64,000 nt of DNA from Icerya purchasi (lineage: Eukaryota > Arthropoda > Insecta > Hemiptera > Monophlebidae). Positions 10,382 to 21,774 of this stretch are shown here, one piece after another; the stretch's first letter is position 1; every line of letters starts with the position of its first letter. The notes below the pieces were generated by a model. It was not told the origin of the DNA and made no database searches. It was given only the letters and a program-made list of their open reading frames with translations. The position numbers and the translations under genes were made by a program. The stretch lies in contig CM077115.1 in assembly GCA_039619475.1 (NCBI GenBank), forward strand, positions 595,349,643 to 595,413,642. Reading direction: 5' to 3'.

Positions 10382-10399
10382 GATTTTTGTTTTTAACAC

Positions 10400-10835
10400 G
10401 AGTAATCTAAATCAAAACAGTAAAAGAATTTTTTATACTAAATGTAATTGAGCATTTGCAGAGAATATTTATACTTTTAAAATTATGGCTAAGGCTTTAT
10501 TTTTATAGGGATAATTCTAATTGAAAATCAACTTTATTTTTAGTGTAGAGATAGACTTTATACATTTCTCTATTGCAAATTTATTTATGAAATGTGTATC
10601 CTCATTATAAAATATTAAGATTCCTATCCAAATATTTTTTTTCTTTGTATATAAGTTTGTAGAGATTCATATTTTACATGTAGACATAACATATGGAAAT
10701 AAATATAATAATAGCAACATATATGACAGCGCAATGTAAATATCATGAAGTAATATGACAAAAAGAAAAAAAATTAAATAAAATAAATAATATGGACATC
10801 TGTCAACATTGTTATAAAATATTACCTATATGTAT
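10400..10835. other. Non-coding flank of polymerase gene
   Basis: AT-rich sequence upstream of the polymerase start. I see no gene or repeat of note. It runs up to the 4-bp duplication GTAT (10,832-10,835) of the LTR element and resumes after 15,556. Confidence 0.5.
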
Positions 10836-11726
10836 TGTAACGGTTCTAGACGTTAACTTGGTAGTCAGGGATGCCAACCACGAGGTTTTATCCTCGTGGA
10901 TTTCTTTATTTTTTAGTTTTATCGAATTTATTAAAATAAGAGGTTTTGGACAGATTACTTTCAGAGCTTTTATAACGAACAATATATTATTAAAAAGTAC
11001 ACCTAGCTTTCTTTGCCGGTCGACCGCTGAAAAACAATATTAGTCCGAAAATAGCGCAATTACGAACACACAACAATACATATGTATATAGAAAGAGAAT
11101 ATAAATTATACGTATCACTGTTGTCGGTGATCGGGGGTCTATTGGTGGTGATTCGGCGGTCGGTTGCGTTGCAGAAATCGGAATCGGTCGAGGAAGATTT
11201 ATCGAACACTTTCGTTGAGGACCGGTTGCAAATCCGAATCCAAACTTTGCCGAACAGCAAGAATCACTACTCGCGCCACTTCGATATTTATCGATAAATT
11301 TAACCTATGTCGTACGTAGTAACAAGACGGCGACTTTTCCACCAGAAACAAAACGGAAGTATTTCTACAAAATTAAAACCCGGTAAACAGCCACTGACTG
11401 GCTTGACCGAAGGTAAAAACGAGACCGCTTGCTCGAAGGTAAAAACTGAGACTAACTCTATAAGGCTGCCACTGCCTTTCTCGCTAAAATCTTCTTCTCG
11501 ATTTTCCAAAATTTCGACCGCCTACTCGATCGTGACCATTGGACTTGGCCGAATCAGGTAGATCCTTTTTGTTTCCTGCAGGATGCTGATTGGCTCGTCC
11601 CACCGACAACAGTTCCATGCACGCACACACTCGCACCCGCACCACACATTCCAAATTATTCTTATTATTATTTATTTCTTTTGTTTTTCTAAATTTTTAT
11701 ATGTTCTATGTAATGGACACATTACA
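10836..11726 (-). repeat. LTR (3' LTR in element orientation)
   Basis: 891 bp, matching 14,662-15,552 nearly base for base. Visible differences include GGCTCGTCCC here against GGCTGGTCCC in the partner, and CACGCACAC against CACGCGCAC. Another family member is the solo LTR at 58,083-58,949. Confidence 0.93.
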
Positions 11727-11759
11727 TATGCCCGCCTCCCAAAGAAAAAATTTATTTAT

Positions 11760-11790
<31 letters not shown>

Positions 11791-13216
11791 GACAAAAAAA
11801 ATTTTTTATTTAATATTTTGATTACAATTCTAATGTATTTACATTTATTTACTATTTACACTTGCGAACCATCGTTTAATTAAGGTGTATTTATTTATGC
11901 TAGATGGTCACTTAAATTTTCCTTCATTCATCTGCCTCGCCGACCTATTTCTGTTCATATTCTTCCTTTACCCAACACTTGCCGCTTTACCTGCTCGGGC
12001 ATTCGCCCTTATACCGGTCATTCCTTTCATTCTTTTGTATTTAACATCTCTCATCTACAACCGATATATTTTTCTTTCTTCGTTGTTTTCGTAGAGTTTC
12101 TCACGAATATGTCGGTATCGTTAGCCTTGGTATAATTCTCTATTTTACACAAATGACCTTTTTCTTTTATCGGTATACGAATAGATGATTATTTTTATAC
12201 TTTTTCTAGAACCCCGGTCCCTTTACTTTTTACTTTTGACATGATTTCTGGTTGGAGTCGATGCTTTTAGTTTACGCACTTTATGACATGCCGTTAACCT
12301 TTTTTACTATTTCTTGTTAGTGTCCTTTTATTTGTCGCTTCGGTATGTTATTTACTAAACCTTTTGCTAATTATGACCAACTATTCCGCAGACTGGTCGA
12401 CGTTCTACTTTAGCCGGAATACCGCCTTTTGTTCGTAAAATACCCGGACATATACTGGTTCGTGAGAACCGCTGATTGACCTTTTTTTTTTCTTGGAGAA
12501 TGCTTATCTATGGGCCGCCGCTAACATTATTAAATTTCAACGATTTTCTCACATTTCGGCTCCTTTTTATATTTGTGGGAATCATTTAACAGCTCGTGAA
12601 ACTTCCTTTTTACACTTAGTAAGGTAACAACGTAGGCAAAGAAATCCTCAGAAATTCTGACAAAAAACAAGTAATAGTCGTAAAACTATAAATGGTCATT
12701 CGACATAGTCTTTTCTTTCGAGACACGCCGCTTTTTGAAATATAATACCTTAAAATTTTGAAAATTCTCATGGCTGACGAAACCCACCTTAACCGTTTAC
12801 ACATATAACTAGACTTTGACCTTATGCGTACTTGCACGATTATTGATTAATCTGACTTAAATATAACTTGTTCATACAATTTATCCTTGCACGATTCCCA
12901 TTTTCCTCTATACCGATTCTTTACCAATATTATTATTACAAAACTTAACTCTTATTTACATTATTAAATTATTCTATTCGACATAGCAAAGTATACATGC
13001 CTAATCTCTGATGAATATTTACCAATTTACATTCTACCTTTCCTACCAAAATTTTAGTAATTCATATTCTGTTCAAATTACAAAATTTTATACTAATTAT
13101 TCCTTTTGAACATAATTAGTCCTAGTATGTCTATCTCTACCTTTCTATATAAACTATTTACAATATATACACTTAGATTTAGCGCTAACGAATTTAACTA
13201 TTCTTATTGCGGTATT
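11727..13216 (-). other. Decayed interior of LTR element
   Basis: About 1.5 kb between the gag-like frame and the 3' LTR, on the element's sense (minus) strand. It contains a long T run at about 11,763-11,790. All frames are broken by stops; I could not recognise protease, reverse transcriptase or integrase motifs. It may be degenerate gag/pol or replacement filler. Confidence 0.5.
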
Positions 13217-14548
13217 TCAAGTGATCACCCTGTACAACCACGTTTTCCACGGCTGTTCACTTTTCCTGCCTTCCAATTCTCTTACCGGCTGTACGTACGT
13301 TAACCTTCTTTTTTCTATGGAGGTTCTTTTAAAATTACTCCGTAAATTATCACCTTTCAATGATTTCTTCTTCAATCTCTTCCGGATGCTTATTATTCGT
13401 ACCAATCTCCTATAATCTGTCCGTCTATTTGCGGCTCTTAGCTTTTCATTTTTCCAATTAGCTTCGTTTCGTCGTTCTGCTAATTTACTTGGGAAGTTTT
13501 CCAGTTGCTTTACCGACTCTCTTATATATATTTTCTTTGCCTTTATTTTCTCCTTTAAATTTTTTCTACGTCGATATAGTTCGACGTTTGTTTCCTTCTC
13601 TATCTTCACTACTCGCCGGTTTCTTTTCTTACCGGGATTTTTTACTCTCATCTTCCTCCCCGGAAGAGCACTTGATATGTCACTATTCGTTATAGCAGGT
13701 TTCGTATTCACTTTGATTTTGACTTTAGCCTTACCGCTACTTTTTGTGAAATACCCAATCAATTTTGCTAACGATCTCTTTAAAGACTCTTTCGCATCCT
13801 TTATTTTCACCCTATTCTTGTTTATAAGTGCATTGGCGCATTTGGCCGCATTACTTTTAATTCTCACTTCGATTTCTAAGTTTGAGAAATTAATTTTCTT
13901 ATTTTCCCTTACCTCATGCCGTTTCGCACTTTTCGACTGGGTGGGGGCTCTTTTTTCCTTTCTCCTAATTTCCTGACCGAGCTCTTTTACACCTTTATTC
14001 CTCTGCATAACCTCTTTCGTTCGAGTCTCGCTTTCCTTCTTTCTGCCTTTTCGTTCCTTATCTACCTCCTTTTCTTTTTCTACTTCGCTCGCTAGTTTCC
14101 TTAACTCAGCGCGGTCAGTTTTTATCTCCATCTCATTAATTTTTCTATTCTCTAATTTCTCCTCTATGTCGGAGACCTTCGCATCAACCACTTTCTTCTG
14201 TCTCTCATTAATTTTTCTATCCTCCAATGTCTCCTCTATGTCGGAAACTGTTTTGTCGACCTTTTGTTCAATTTCATTTTTAAAATTATCGAACTTTGAA
14301 TTGATTGTATTATTTATCTGATCCACCTTATTATTAAAATTATTATTTTGTTCTAGCAATTTATTATTAAAATCTGACCTCTGTTCGTCAAATTTTTTAT
14401 TAACTTCTGATTTTACTTCGTCAAATTTTTTATTAACTTCTGATTTAACTTCGTCAAATTTTTTATTAACTTCGTCAAATTTATTATTCATTTGAGCATT
14501 CATCATCTCAAATTGTAATTTCAAAAATTCCATCATATTAGGTTCCAT
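13217..14548 (-). CDS. Gag-like coiled-coil protein of LTR element
   Basis: 443-aa open frame from ATG 14,548, about 113 bases inside the element's 5' LTR. The N-terminal 90 residues carry a repeated heptad-like unit (VNKKFDEVKSE, four copies), then a pair of SDIEE-E-L-E-RKINE repeats, then a very Lys/Arg-rich half. This suits a self-assembling, RNA-binding Gag, although no CCHC knuckle or capsid homology is recognised. Position right after the primer site supports Gag. The internal repeats at 14,380-14,480 are near-identical at the DNA level. Confidence 0.6.
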   Translation of the reverse strand: MEPNMMEFLKLQFEMMNAQMNNKFDEVNKKFDEVKSEVNKKFDEVKSEVNKKFDEQRSDFNNKLLEQNNNFNNKVDQINNTINSKFDNFKNEIEQKVDKTVSDIEETLEDRKINERQKKVVDAKVSDIEEKLENRKINEMEIKTDRAELRKLASEVEKEKEVDKERKGRKKESETRTKEVMQRNKGVKELGQEIRRKEKRAPTQSKSAKRHEVRENKKINFSNLEIEVRIKSNAAKCANALINKNRVKIKDAKESLKRSLAKLIGYFTKSSGKAKVKIKVNTKPAITNSDISSALPGRKMRVKNPGKKRNRRVVKIEKETNVELYRRRKNLKEKIKAKKIYIRESVKQLENFPSKLAERRNEANWKNEKLRAANRRTDYRRLVRIISIRKRLKKKSLKGDNLRSNFKRTSIEKRRLTYVQPVRELEGRKSEQPWKTWLYRVIT

Positions 14549-14641
14549 CTTTATTTATTTAAATTTATTATTATGAACTTTAACTAATTTATTGTTTTGT
14601 TATTTGAGTTCGTCCCAGGAAAGAACAATTTACAAAATTGT

Positions 14642-14661
14642 TCCCCACCAGGGATGCCAAA
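14642..14661 (-). promoter_or_regulatory. Primer-binding-site-like sequence
   Basis: On the minus strand, TTGGCATCCCTGGTGGGGAA follows within a base or two of the LTR end. A TGGC start next to the LTR is the pattern expected for a tRNA primer site; the tRNA is not identified. Confidence 0.5.
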
Positions 14662-15552
14662 TGTAACGGTTCTAGACGTTAACTTGGTAGTCAGGGATGC
14701 CAACCACGAGGTTTTATCCTCGTGGATTTCTTTATTTTTTAGTTTTATCGAATTTATTAAAATAAGAGGTTTTGGACAGATTACTTTCAGAGCTTTTATA
14801 ACGAACAATATATTATTAAAAAGTACACCTAGCTTTCTTTGCCGGTCGACCGCTGAAAAACAATATTAGTCCGAAAATAGCGCAATTACGAACACACAAC
14901 AATACATATGTATATAGAAAGAGAATATAAATTATACGTATCACTGTTGTCGGTGATCGGGGGTCTATTGGTGGTGATTCGGCGGTCGGTTGCGTTGCAG
15001 AAATCGGAATCGGTCGAGGAAGATTTATCGAACACTTTCGTTGAGGACCGGTTGCAAATCCGAATCCAAACTTTGCCGAACAGCAAGAATCACTACTCGC
15101 GCCACTTCGATATTTATCGATAAATTTAACCTATGTCGTACGTAGTAACAAGACGGCGACTTTTCCACCAGAAACAAAACGGAAGTATTTCTACAAAATT
15201 AAAACCCGGTAAACAGCCACTGACTGGCTTGACCGAAGGTAAAAACGAGACCGCTTGCTCGAAGGTAAAAACTGAGACTAACTCTATAAGGCTGCCACTG
15301 CCTTTCTCGCTAAAATCTTCTTCTCGATTTTCCAAAATTTCGACCGCCTACTCGATCGTGACCATTGGACTTGGCCGAATCAGGTAGATCCTTTTTGTTT
15401 CCTGCAGGATGCTGATTGGCTGGTCCCACCGACAACAGTTCCATGCACGCGCACACTCGCACCCGCACCACACATTCCAAATTATTCTTATTATTATTTA
15501 TTTCTTTTGTTTTTCTAAATTTTTATATGTTCTATGTAATGGACACATTACA
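14662..15552 (-). repeat. LTR (5' LTR in element orientation)
   Basis: 891-bp partner of 10,836-11,726, flanked on the right by GTAT, the same four bases found left of the other LTR. Confidence 0.93.
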
Positions 15553-18500
15553 GTATATAAAAATATTTAATATTTCCTTTATTTGTTCTTATTTAGAAAA
15601 AGAAAATATATCGATTGAGTGAAATTTTTAAATTATATTCCATCTATTAAACATTTTTCTAAAGAGCATGATTTTGAATGAATAATATAAATTTATTGAT
15701 TGAAAGTGTTGGAAAATAGGTATTGCCTGTATACATATAAATATATCTATTACTTGTACTAATTTAGAAAAAAAATATATTGATTGGATGAAATTATTAA
15801 ATTATGTTTTATGTATTAAAAACTATCCTGAGGAACATGAATTTAAATAAATGACATACATTTACAATTATAAATTGTTCACGTGTATATTGATTACATG
15901 TATTTATTTAGAGTATTAAAAGTTTTTCTAAAAGAATGTGATTTTGAATAAATAACATTCATTTTTTTGATTGAAAATGTTTGAAAATAGATATCGTCTG
16001 TATGCATATAAATATATCCATTGTTCATTTTTAATTTAGAAAAAAAAATAAATTGATCAGATGAAATTATTAAATTATGTTTTATGTATTAAAAACTTTC
16101 CTGAGGAACATGAATTTAAATAAATGACGTATATTTTCAATTATAAATTGATCATGTGTATATTGATTATATGCATTTATTTTAAGTATTAAAAATTTTT
16201 CTGTAAGAATATGATTTCAAATAAATAACATATATATATTTTTTTTTTTGATTGAAAGTGTTTGAAAATAGGTATTGCCTGTATACATGTAAATATATCT
16301 ATTACTTGTACTAATTTAGAAAAAGAAAATGAAAGGAGAAAAAAAAAAACATCCTTTGTTCAAAATTATAAATTTTATTCTGTGAAAATTGCTCTAAAAA
16401 TAAGATTTTTTTTGATTAAATGAAGTATTGTGAAATATAATCAAAATATAAACTTATAATTTCTTTTAAAATTTAACATGATCGATTGTGTACATTCTTA
16501 GAATTCAACATTGTAAATATATATAAAAATTTAAATAATGAGGCATAAGAAAGGAGGTTCTTCAATATGAATAGTAATAAACAAAAATGAAAATAAATAG
16601 GAGTTGTAAAGATTACTTTTGCATGAAATAAAAAAAGTTAAATTATTGAATAATGTATGAAATGTAATAAATTAATGCACGTGTGCAGTATGAAATGTGA
16701 GAAATATATATTTACAATCAGAATCTTGAATGAAATAATTTGTAAATATATTTTTTTTTTTTGTAAAATAGAAATGAAGCAGTTTTGAAAAATAATAAAT
16801 GAATGTAATGAAATTTAAAAATTAATTAAAATCAATTTTTTTTTTATAGATTTCAAATGTAGTATATTAAAAATGTATATTAAATAATTTTAAGTACTTA
16901 CTGATCTGTATAATCATTAAAATGTGAATTTTTGGAATGAGGGCCTTTAAGCTGATGCCTCTTAAATTTCGGATTCTTGGTATTTAGGATACCTCACTAC
17001 TAGTGGGCTGTATCAGCAAATATATGAAAACAATTTTGGAGAAGACCGCTCCTTTTCTAAACAACAAAAATGTGCTAAAGAAACAAAATATAAATTGAGA
17101 TTAGTATAATGTGAATAATTAAAAAAACGGATATAGCAATAATTGAATTTCTATCAGTTTCTAAATAATCCCATATGGGGTAATAATTTCTTTTTTTTTT
17201 AATTTCAATAATAATATATGAAAAACAATTTATTTTTGAGGAATTACATGGTAAATCATTCAATAAAAAGTAATCATGAATAATATGTGAATTATAGTTC
17301 GATCCTAAATATATCATCTGAGGAATAGGATAATAAGTAAAAATTTAGTGAGAATATTAAGAAATATGAGTAAATGGTGTATAATATAAAATCTATGAAT
17401 ATATACTTTAAATAATGTGGAATGAAAAGTGTTTGAATTAATAATACTGAAAGGATATTTCTGAATAACAGTTGAGGGAAATAAAAAAAATGAGAACGTT
17501 TACTTACCAATATATATTTTCCTTTTTTTTTTTTTCAGAATCAGTGATATTCTGTTCAAAAAAATACACGGCTCCCCCGTTTTTATTAATTGAAAAACAA
17601 TCGCTAATGATAAAATCAGGATACACTACATAAAATATATTTATATGGATAATTAACATAATATTTTACATCACAACTTCTAAATTTAAATATTAATAAC
17701 AATAAATAATGAGGCATAAGTTGTATTACATAAAAGCTATTAACTAGTTTGAGGAAGAAATATGTTGGGTGTATCCTTATATAATTTTATATTATTAGAT
17801 TTACATTTTTTAAAGTCATGGGAAAAGACATCATGAAAATTAGTAAATATTGTTCCTTTTATCATATCTATCACTAATTTGTGAAAATAGAAATAATTAA
17901 ATCCAATTTCGAGAGATATTATATGATGTATGAAAATAAATATGTTCCAATTCTAATATTTTTGGAAAGAAAAATCCATTTTATTATATAAATCGATCAA
18001 GTGAAGTTATATATATATATACATTAAAATTAATACCATACTCGTCTTTGCAAAAATTCTCCGCTATATACATCTGTAAAATCTATTATAAAAATGATGT
18101 AATTAAAAATATGTTGTGGGGTCTAAGAAAAAGAAAAAGGAAATTTTACAGGTATTGAATGAAAAAAAAAAACAGACATTGAGCAGTGTATTGTATTAAG
18201 CAGTAAATAATATAATGTAAGAGAAATCTTCAAAATATTTGAGAAATGAAAATTTTTGTAATGTGTAATAAAATATCTGAATCATTTTTTGTGAATTCTA
18301 AAACTTATTAAAATTATTTGAATGGCGTATACATGGAATAATTCAAAGAATATATGAAAAAATAAAACAAAATGAATAAAATCGCGGTAAATTTCGAAGT
18401 GTGTAAAATTTATCTAAGGGACTAAACAAAAATGAATGGAATAATTCCAAAGAATAATTACGAGCATGTACATAAGAATGAAGCAATTAAAAAAGAATAG

Positions 18501-18740
18501 TTAAATAAAAATATAAATGTATTATATTACTTACCGAAATAAATACGATGATTGATGAAATGAATTGGAAAATATAAAAAAGAAAAACTGTGAAAATTTA
18601 AAATACTCCGAGAGTAGCAAAATGATGATCGCTTGAAGACTTTTAATTTTCAACTGATCGTCTTGCTCAAATTCACAAATGCTCTATAACTAAAAACTTC
18701 GCGATTTCTTTATTATTATCAGCTTAAACTAAAGAGGTTT
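15553..18740. other. AT-rich non-coding side of element A
   Basis: Very AT-rich, stop-filled sequence after the LTR element. It holds tandem repeats at 15,695-16,330 (listed separately) and a short, more GC-balanced island at about 16,930-17,060 that I could not identify. No gene is supported. It continues the flank seen at 10,400-10,835 and is probably subterminal sequence of the Polinton. Confidence 0.5.
15695..16330. repeat. Tandem repeat, unit about 275 bp
   Basis: The phrase GATTGAAA-TGTTTGAAAATA followed by TATTGCCTGTATACAT recurs at about 15,698, 15,979 and 16,249, and TAAATTATGTTTTATGTATT with CTGAGGAACATGAATTTAAA recurs at about 15,795 and 16,070. Copies are diverged, so the array is old. 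Confidence 0.75.
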
Positions 18741-19399
18741 TCAATGGTAGATTTAGGTACACCGTTAAAATATCATTTATTCGAACCATTTTTTCAGGTA
18801 TTCAAGCATCAAGCATATTCCCATATTTCTTTTGTTGCCAGCGGGCATTTCAACGACAGTATTTCAGCTACCTTATTAAGGATGTTTTACCGTTCATCGC
18901 AATATTGCGGTTGCTTAATTAGTTATACAACATGAATGTAATGTTTTAAAAGATTGCTTTTAAACGGTGATTTTCGTGAAATACCGCCTGCTCTCGCTGA
19001 TCGTTAACCAAACAGGATCTTTGTCAACCGTTTTACCACACGCATGTTACATGTAAATATACATTCCAGTATCTATCTTTATTATTATGACCGTTTTAAA
19101 CTAAATTTTTCGTAATGTTAGTGGTTATTTAATGAATATTAGTGGATATCAGTCGATATTCATAACCGTCTCCGATGTAAAAAATCTGCTATAACGGAAT
19201 ATGTGCTTACTGCTTCAGGATCTGTACTGGTTATTGCGGTATAAAGGTTACTACATATTAATACTGTTCATTTACATGTACACACACACACATAGACCCT
19301 CCGGCAATGTCATACCGATACGTTTCTACACCTTTTCTCTATAATGTTGAAGACTGATCGTAGATGGCTTTACATATTTCAAAAATATACGCGCGAAAA
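18741..19399. other. Unassigned non-coding segment
   Basis: Less AT-rich than its surroundings, with short frames only. No family recognised, no RNA gene seen. Confidence 0.4.
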
Positions 19400-21480
19400 A
19401 GAAAAAAAAAAAAAAATATATATATATATACTTGGGCTAATTGAAAACCCACGCTCGGAAAAATGATTAGGACTAATACGGAAACTTACGAGAGCAGTGT
19501 GTGTGTGTGTGGGATCGGATTGTGCACTTTGTGTCAATCACGATGTACTTGGAAAAATTTTTAGAACCATAGAAATTGAAAAAATATATTTTGACTAATT
19601 TTATAATACTTAGGCTCGGGAAAAAATATTATGAACGATAGGGAAACTAATGAAAGCAGAATGTGCATGGGATCGGACGGTGCGCATTCATTGAGGGGCG
19701 AGACATCGATAGATTTATTTTTAGAACCGGGGAAAACATACATAAATACTTACGGATGGAAAAGTAATCGTAAGTGAGAAAAAAAATAAATATACTTAGA
19801 CTAATTCTATAATACTTAGGCTTGGAAAAATTATTATGAACGATAGGGAAACTATCGAGAGCAGAGTGTGCACGGGATCGAATGGTTCGCTTTCGCGGTG
19901 GCTAATGCTATGGTAGATATAAGCGTGTGATCTGTCAGTGCTAGTGATGTGCGATTTCGAAATGTTTTCACAATCGATACAATCAACAATCGTCAAAAAA
20001 AAAAAAAAAAAAAACAATCAAATGATTTTAATTCGAATGATTTTGATTCGAATGATTTTAATTCGAATGATTTTGATTCGAATGATTTTAATTCGAATGA
20101 TTGTTGTGAATACGAATGAATTATACGAATGAAATAACATTTTGAATGTAACTGTGGAACAATCGAATGCATTCGAAGTTATCGAACAATCGAATAATTC
20201 AAATGAAACATTTCGAAGTTGCCCATCACTAGTCAGTGCGCTTTTGTAACGATCGGAGAATAAGGAACAAATTTTGGAACCATAGAAAATGAGAAATATA
20301 CTTAGACTAATTTTATAATACTTACGGACGGAAAAATAATCGTAATGAGAAAAATAATAAAATATACTTGGACTAATTTTGTAATACTTAGGCTTTGAAA
20401 ATTATTATGAACGATAGGGAAACTATTGAGAAGAGAGTGTGCGCGGGATCGGACTTTGTGCATTCGATGAGGGGCGAGACATCGATAGATTTATTTTTCG
20501 AACCGGGAAAAACATACATAAATAATTACGGGTGGAAAAATAATCATAAGTGAGAAAAAATAAAAAATATACTTGCACTAATTCTATAATTCTTAGGCTT
20601 TGAAAAATTATTATGAACGATAGGGAAACTATCGAAAGGAGAGTGTGCGCGGGATAAGACTATGTGCATTCGATGAGGAGCGAGACATCGAAGGATTTAT
20701 TTTTAGAACCAGGGGAAACATATAAAAATACTTATGGACGGAAAAATAATCGTAAGTGAGAAAAAATAATAAATATACTTAGACTAATTCAATAATACTT
20801 AGACTTGTAAAAATTATTATGAACGATAGGGAAACTATTGAGAGCAGAGTGTGCACGGGATCGAATGGTATGCTTTCGCGGTGGCTAACGCTATAGTAGA
20901 TATAAGCGTGTGATCTGCCAGTGCTAGTGATGTACGATTTCGGAATGTTTTTACAATCGAAACAATCAACAATCGTCAAAAAAAAAAAAAAAAAAACCAT
21001 CGAATGATTTTCAACCGAATGATTTTGATTCAAATGATTTTAATTTGAATGATTTTGATTCGAATGATTTTAATTCAAATTATTTTAATTCGAATGATTG
21101 ATGTGAATACGAATGAATTATACAAATGAAATAACATTTCGAATGCAACTGTGGAACAATCGAATGCATTCGAAGTTATCGAACAATCGAATAATTCGAA
21201 TGAAACATTTCGAAGTTGTCTATCACTAGTCAGTGCGTTTTTGTAACGATCGGAGAATAAGGAACAAATTTTGGAACCATAGAAAATGAGAAATATACTT
21301 AGATTAATTTTATAACACTTAGGCTCCAGAAAAAATATTATGAACGATAGGGAAACTAATGAGAGCAGAATGAGTGTGGGATCGGACAGTGCACATTCTT
21401 TGAGGGGCGAAACATCAATGGATTTATTTTTAGAACCAGGGAAAACATACATAAATACTTACGGACAGAATAAATAAAAT
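19400..21480. repeat. Subterminal repeat array of element A
   Basis: A unit built around ATACTT-GACTAATT-TATAATACTTAGGCT followed by ATTATGAACGATAGGGAAACT recurs at about 19,590, 19,790, 20,365, 20,570, 20,785 and 21,295. On top of this, 19,860-20,260 and 20,840-21,250 are a longer duplicate about 985 bp apart (shared GCTTTCGCGGTGGCTAA and GTGATCTG motifs). The same unit type (TAGGCTAATTCTATAATAT, ATTATGAACGATA) fills the arms of the palindromic element around 28,000-28,400 and 48,000-48,400. This links the non-coding side of element A to that element. No genes. Confidence 0.7.
20021..20115. repeat. 15-bp tandem repeat (TCGAATGATTTTRAT)
   Basis: At least five perfect or near-perfect copies, alternating A and G at one position, beside a poly-A run. 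A more diverged copy of the array lies at 20,998-21,098, in the matching place of the 985-bp duplicate. Confidence 0.8.
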
Positions 21481-21770
21481 AAAAAGTATGTTTGAATGAT
21501 AAAAGGTGGTCGATCGGAGCTTGGTTTCTGGCTTTAAATTTTATTCTTAGGCTAATTTTTAAATGCTCCAAATTATCGTTGATGGGGGGGACTGCACGGG
21601 GGAATTTGGGGGAAATTTGGTGAACCACAAAGAAATTTGGATGAATTTGCACTGTCGGAACAAAAAAATTTTGGTTACTTTTGCCTCACAAATAAAATAC
21701 ATATGTTAGTTTCTGCAAGCAGATCGTGTTTTCAGATGCGACACTAGCGCTCCTACATTTTCTGGTGGAG
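21481..21770. other. Probable truncated terminal region of element A
   Basis: Contains a G-rich stretch (GATGGGGGGGACTGCAC, then GGGGGAAATTTGG) resembling the G/C-rich termini of the palindromic element. No match to its AGTAGCTT end is present, so the terminus is probably lost. The rest is unassigned. Confidence 0.35.
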
Positions 21771-21774
21771 AAAA

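Larger units (their letters stand above)
10836..15552 (-). mobile_element. Non-autonomous LTR retrotransposon, reverse orientation
   Basis: Two 891-bp LTRs (10,836-11,726 and 14,662-15,552) flank a 2.9-kb interior. Each LTR, read on the minus strand, starts TGTAATG and ends CGTTACA, and the unit is flanked by GTAT at 10,832-10,835 and 15,553-15,556. On the minus strand the 14,662 LTR is the 5' one: a TGGCATCCCTGGTGGGGAAC primer-site-like sequence follows it, and a purine-rich GGGAGGCGGGCATA precedes the other LTR. Only a gag-like frame survives; no protease, reverse transcriptase or integrase is visible, so mobility would need enzymes in trans. The LTRs differ at only a few positions by eye, so insertion into element A is recent. 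Confidence 0.9.

Noticed and set aside
11300..11561. Short open frames inside the LTRs (both copies)
   Set aside because: Identical in both LTRs because the LTRs are identical; no start context or homology, lies in regulatory sequence.
16930..17060. Possible small nuclear RNA or tRNA gene in a GC-balanced island
   Set aside because: I compared it by eye with the usual spliceosomal RNA landmarks and found no match, and no tRNA-like arms.
1..21690. Integrase gene of element A
   Set aside because: Expected for a Polinton, but no DDE/chromodomain-type frame was recognised in this span; it may lie outside the window or be lost.
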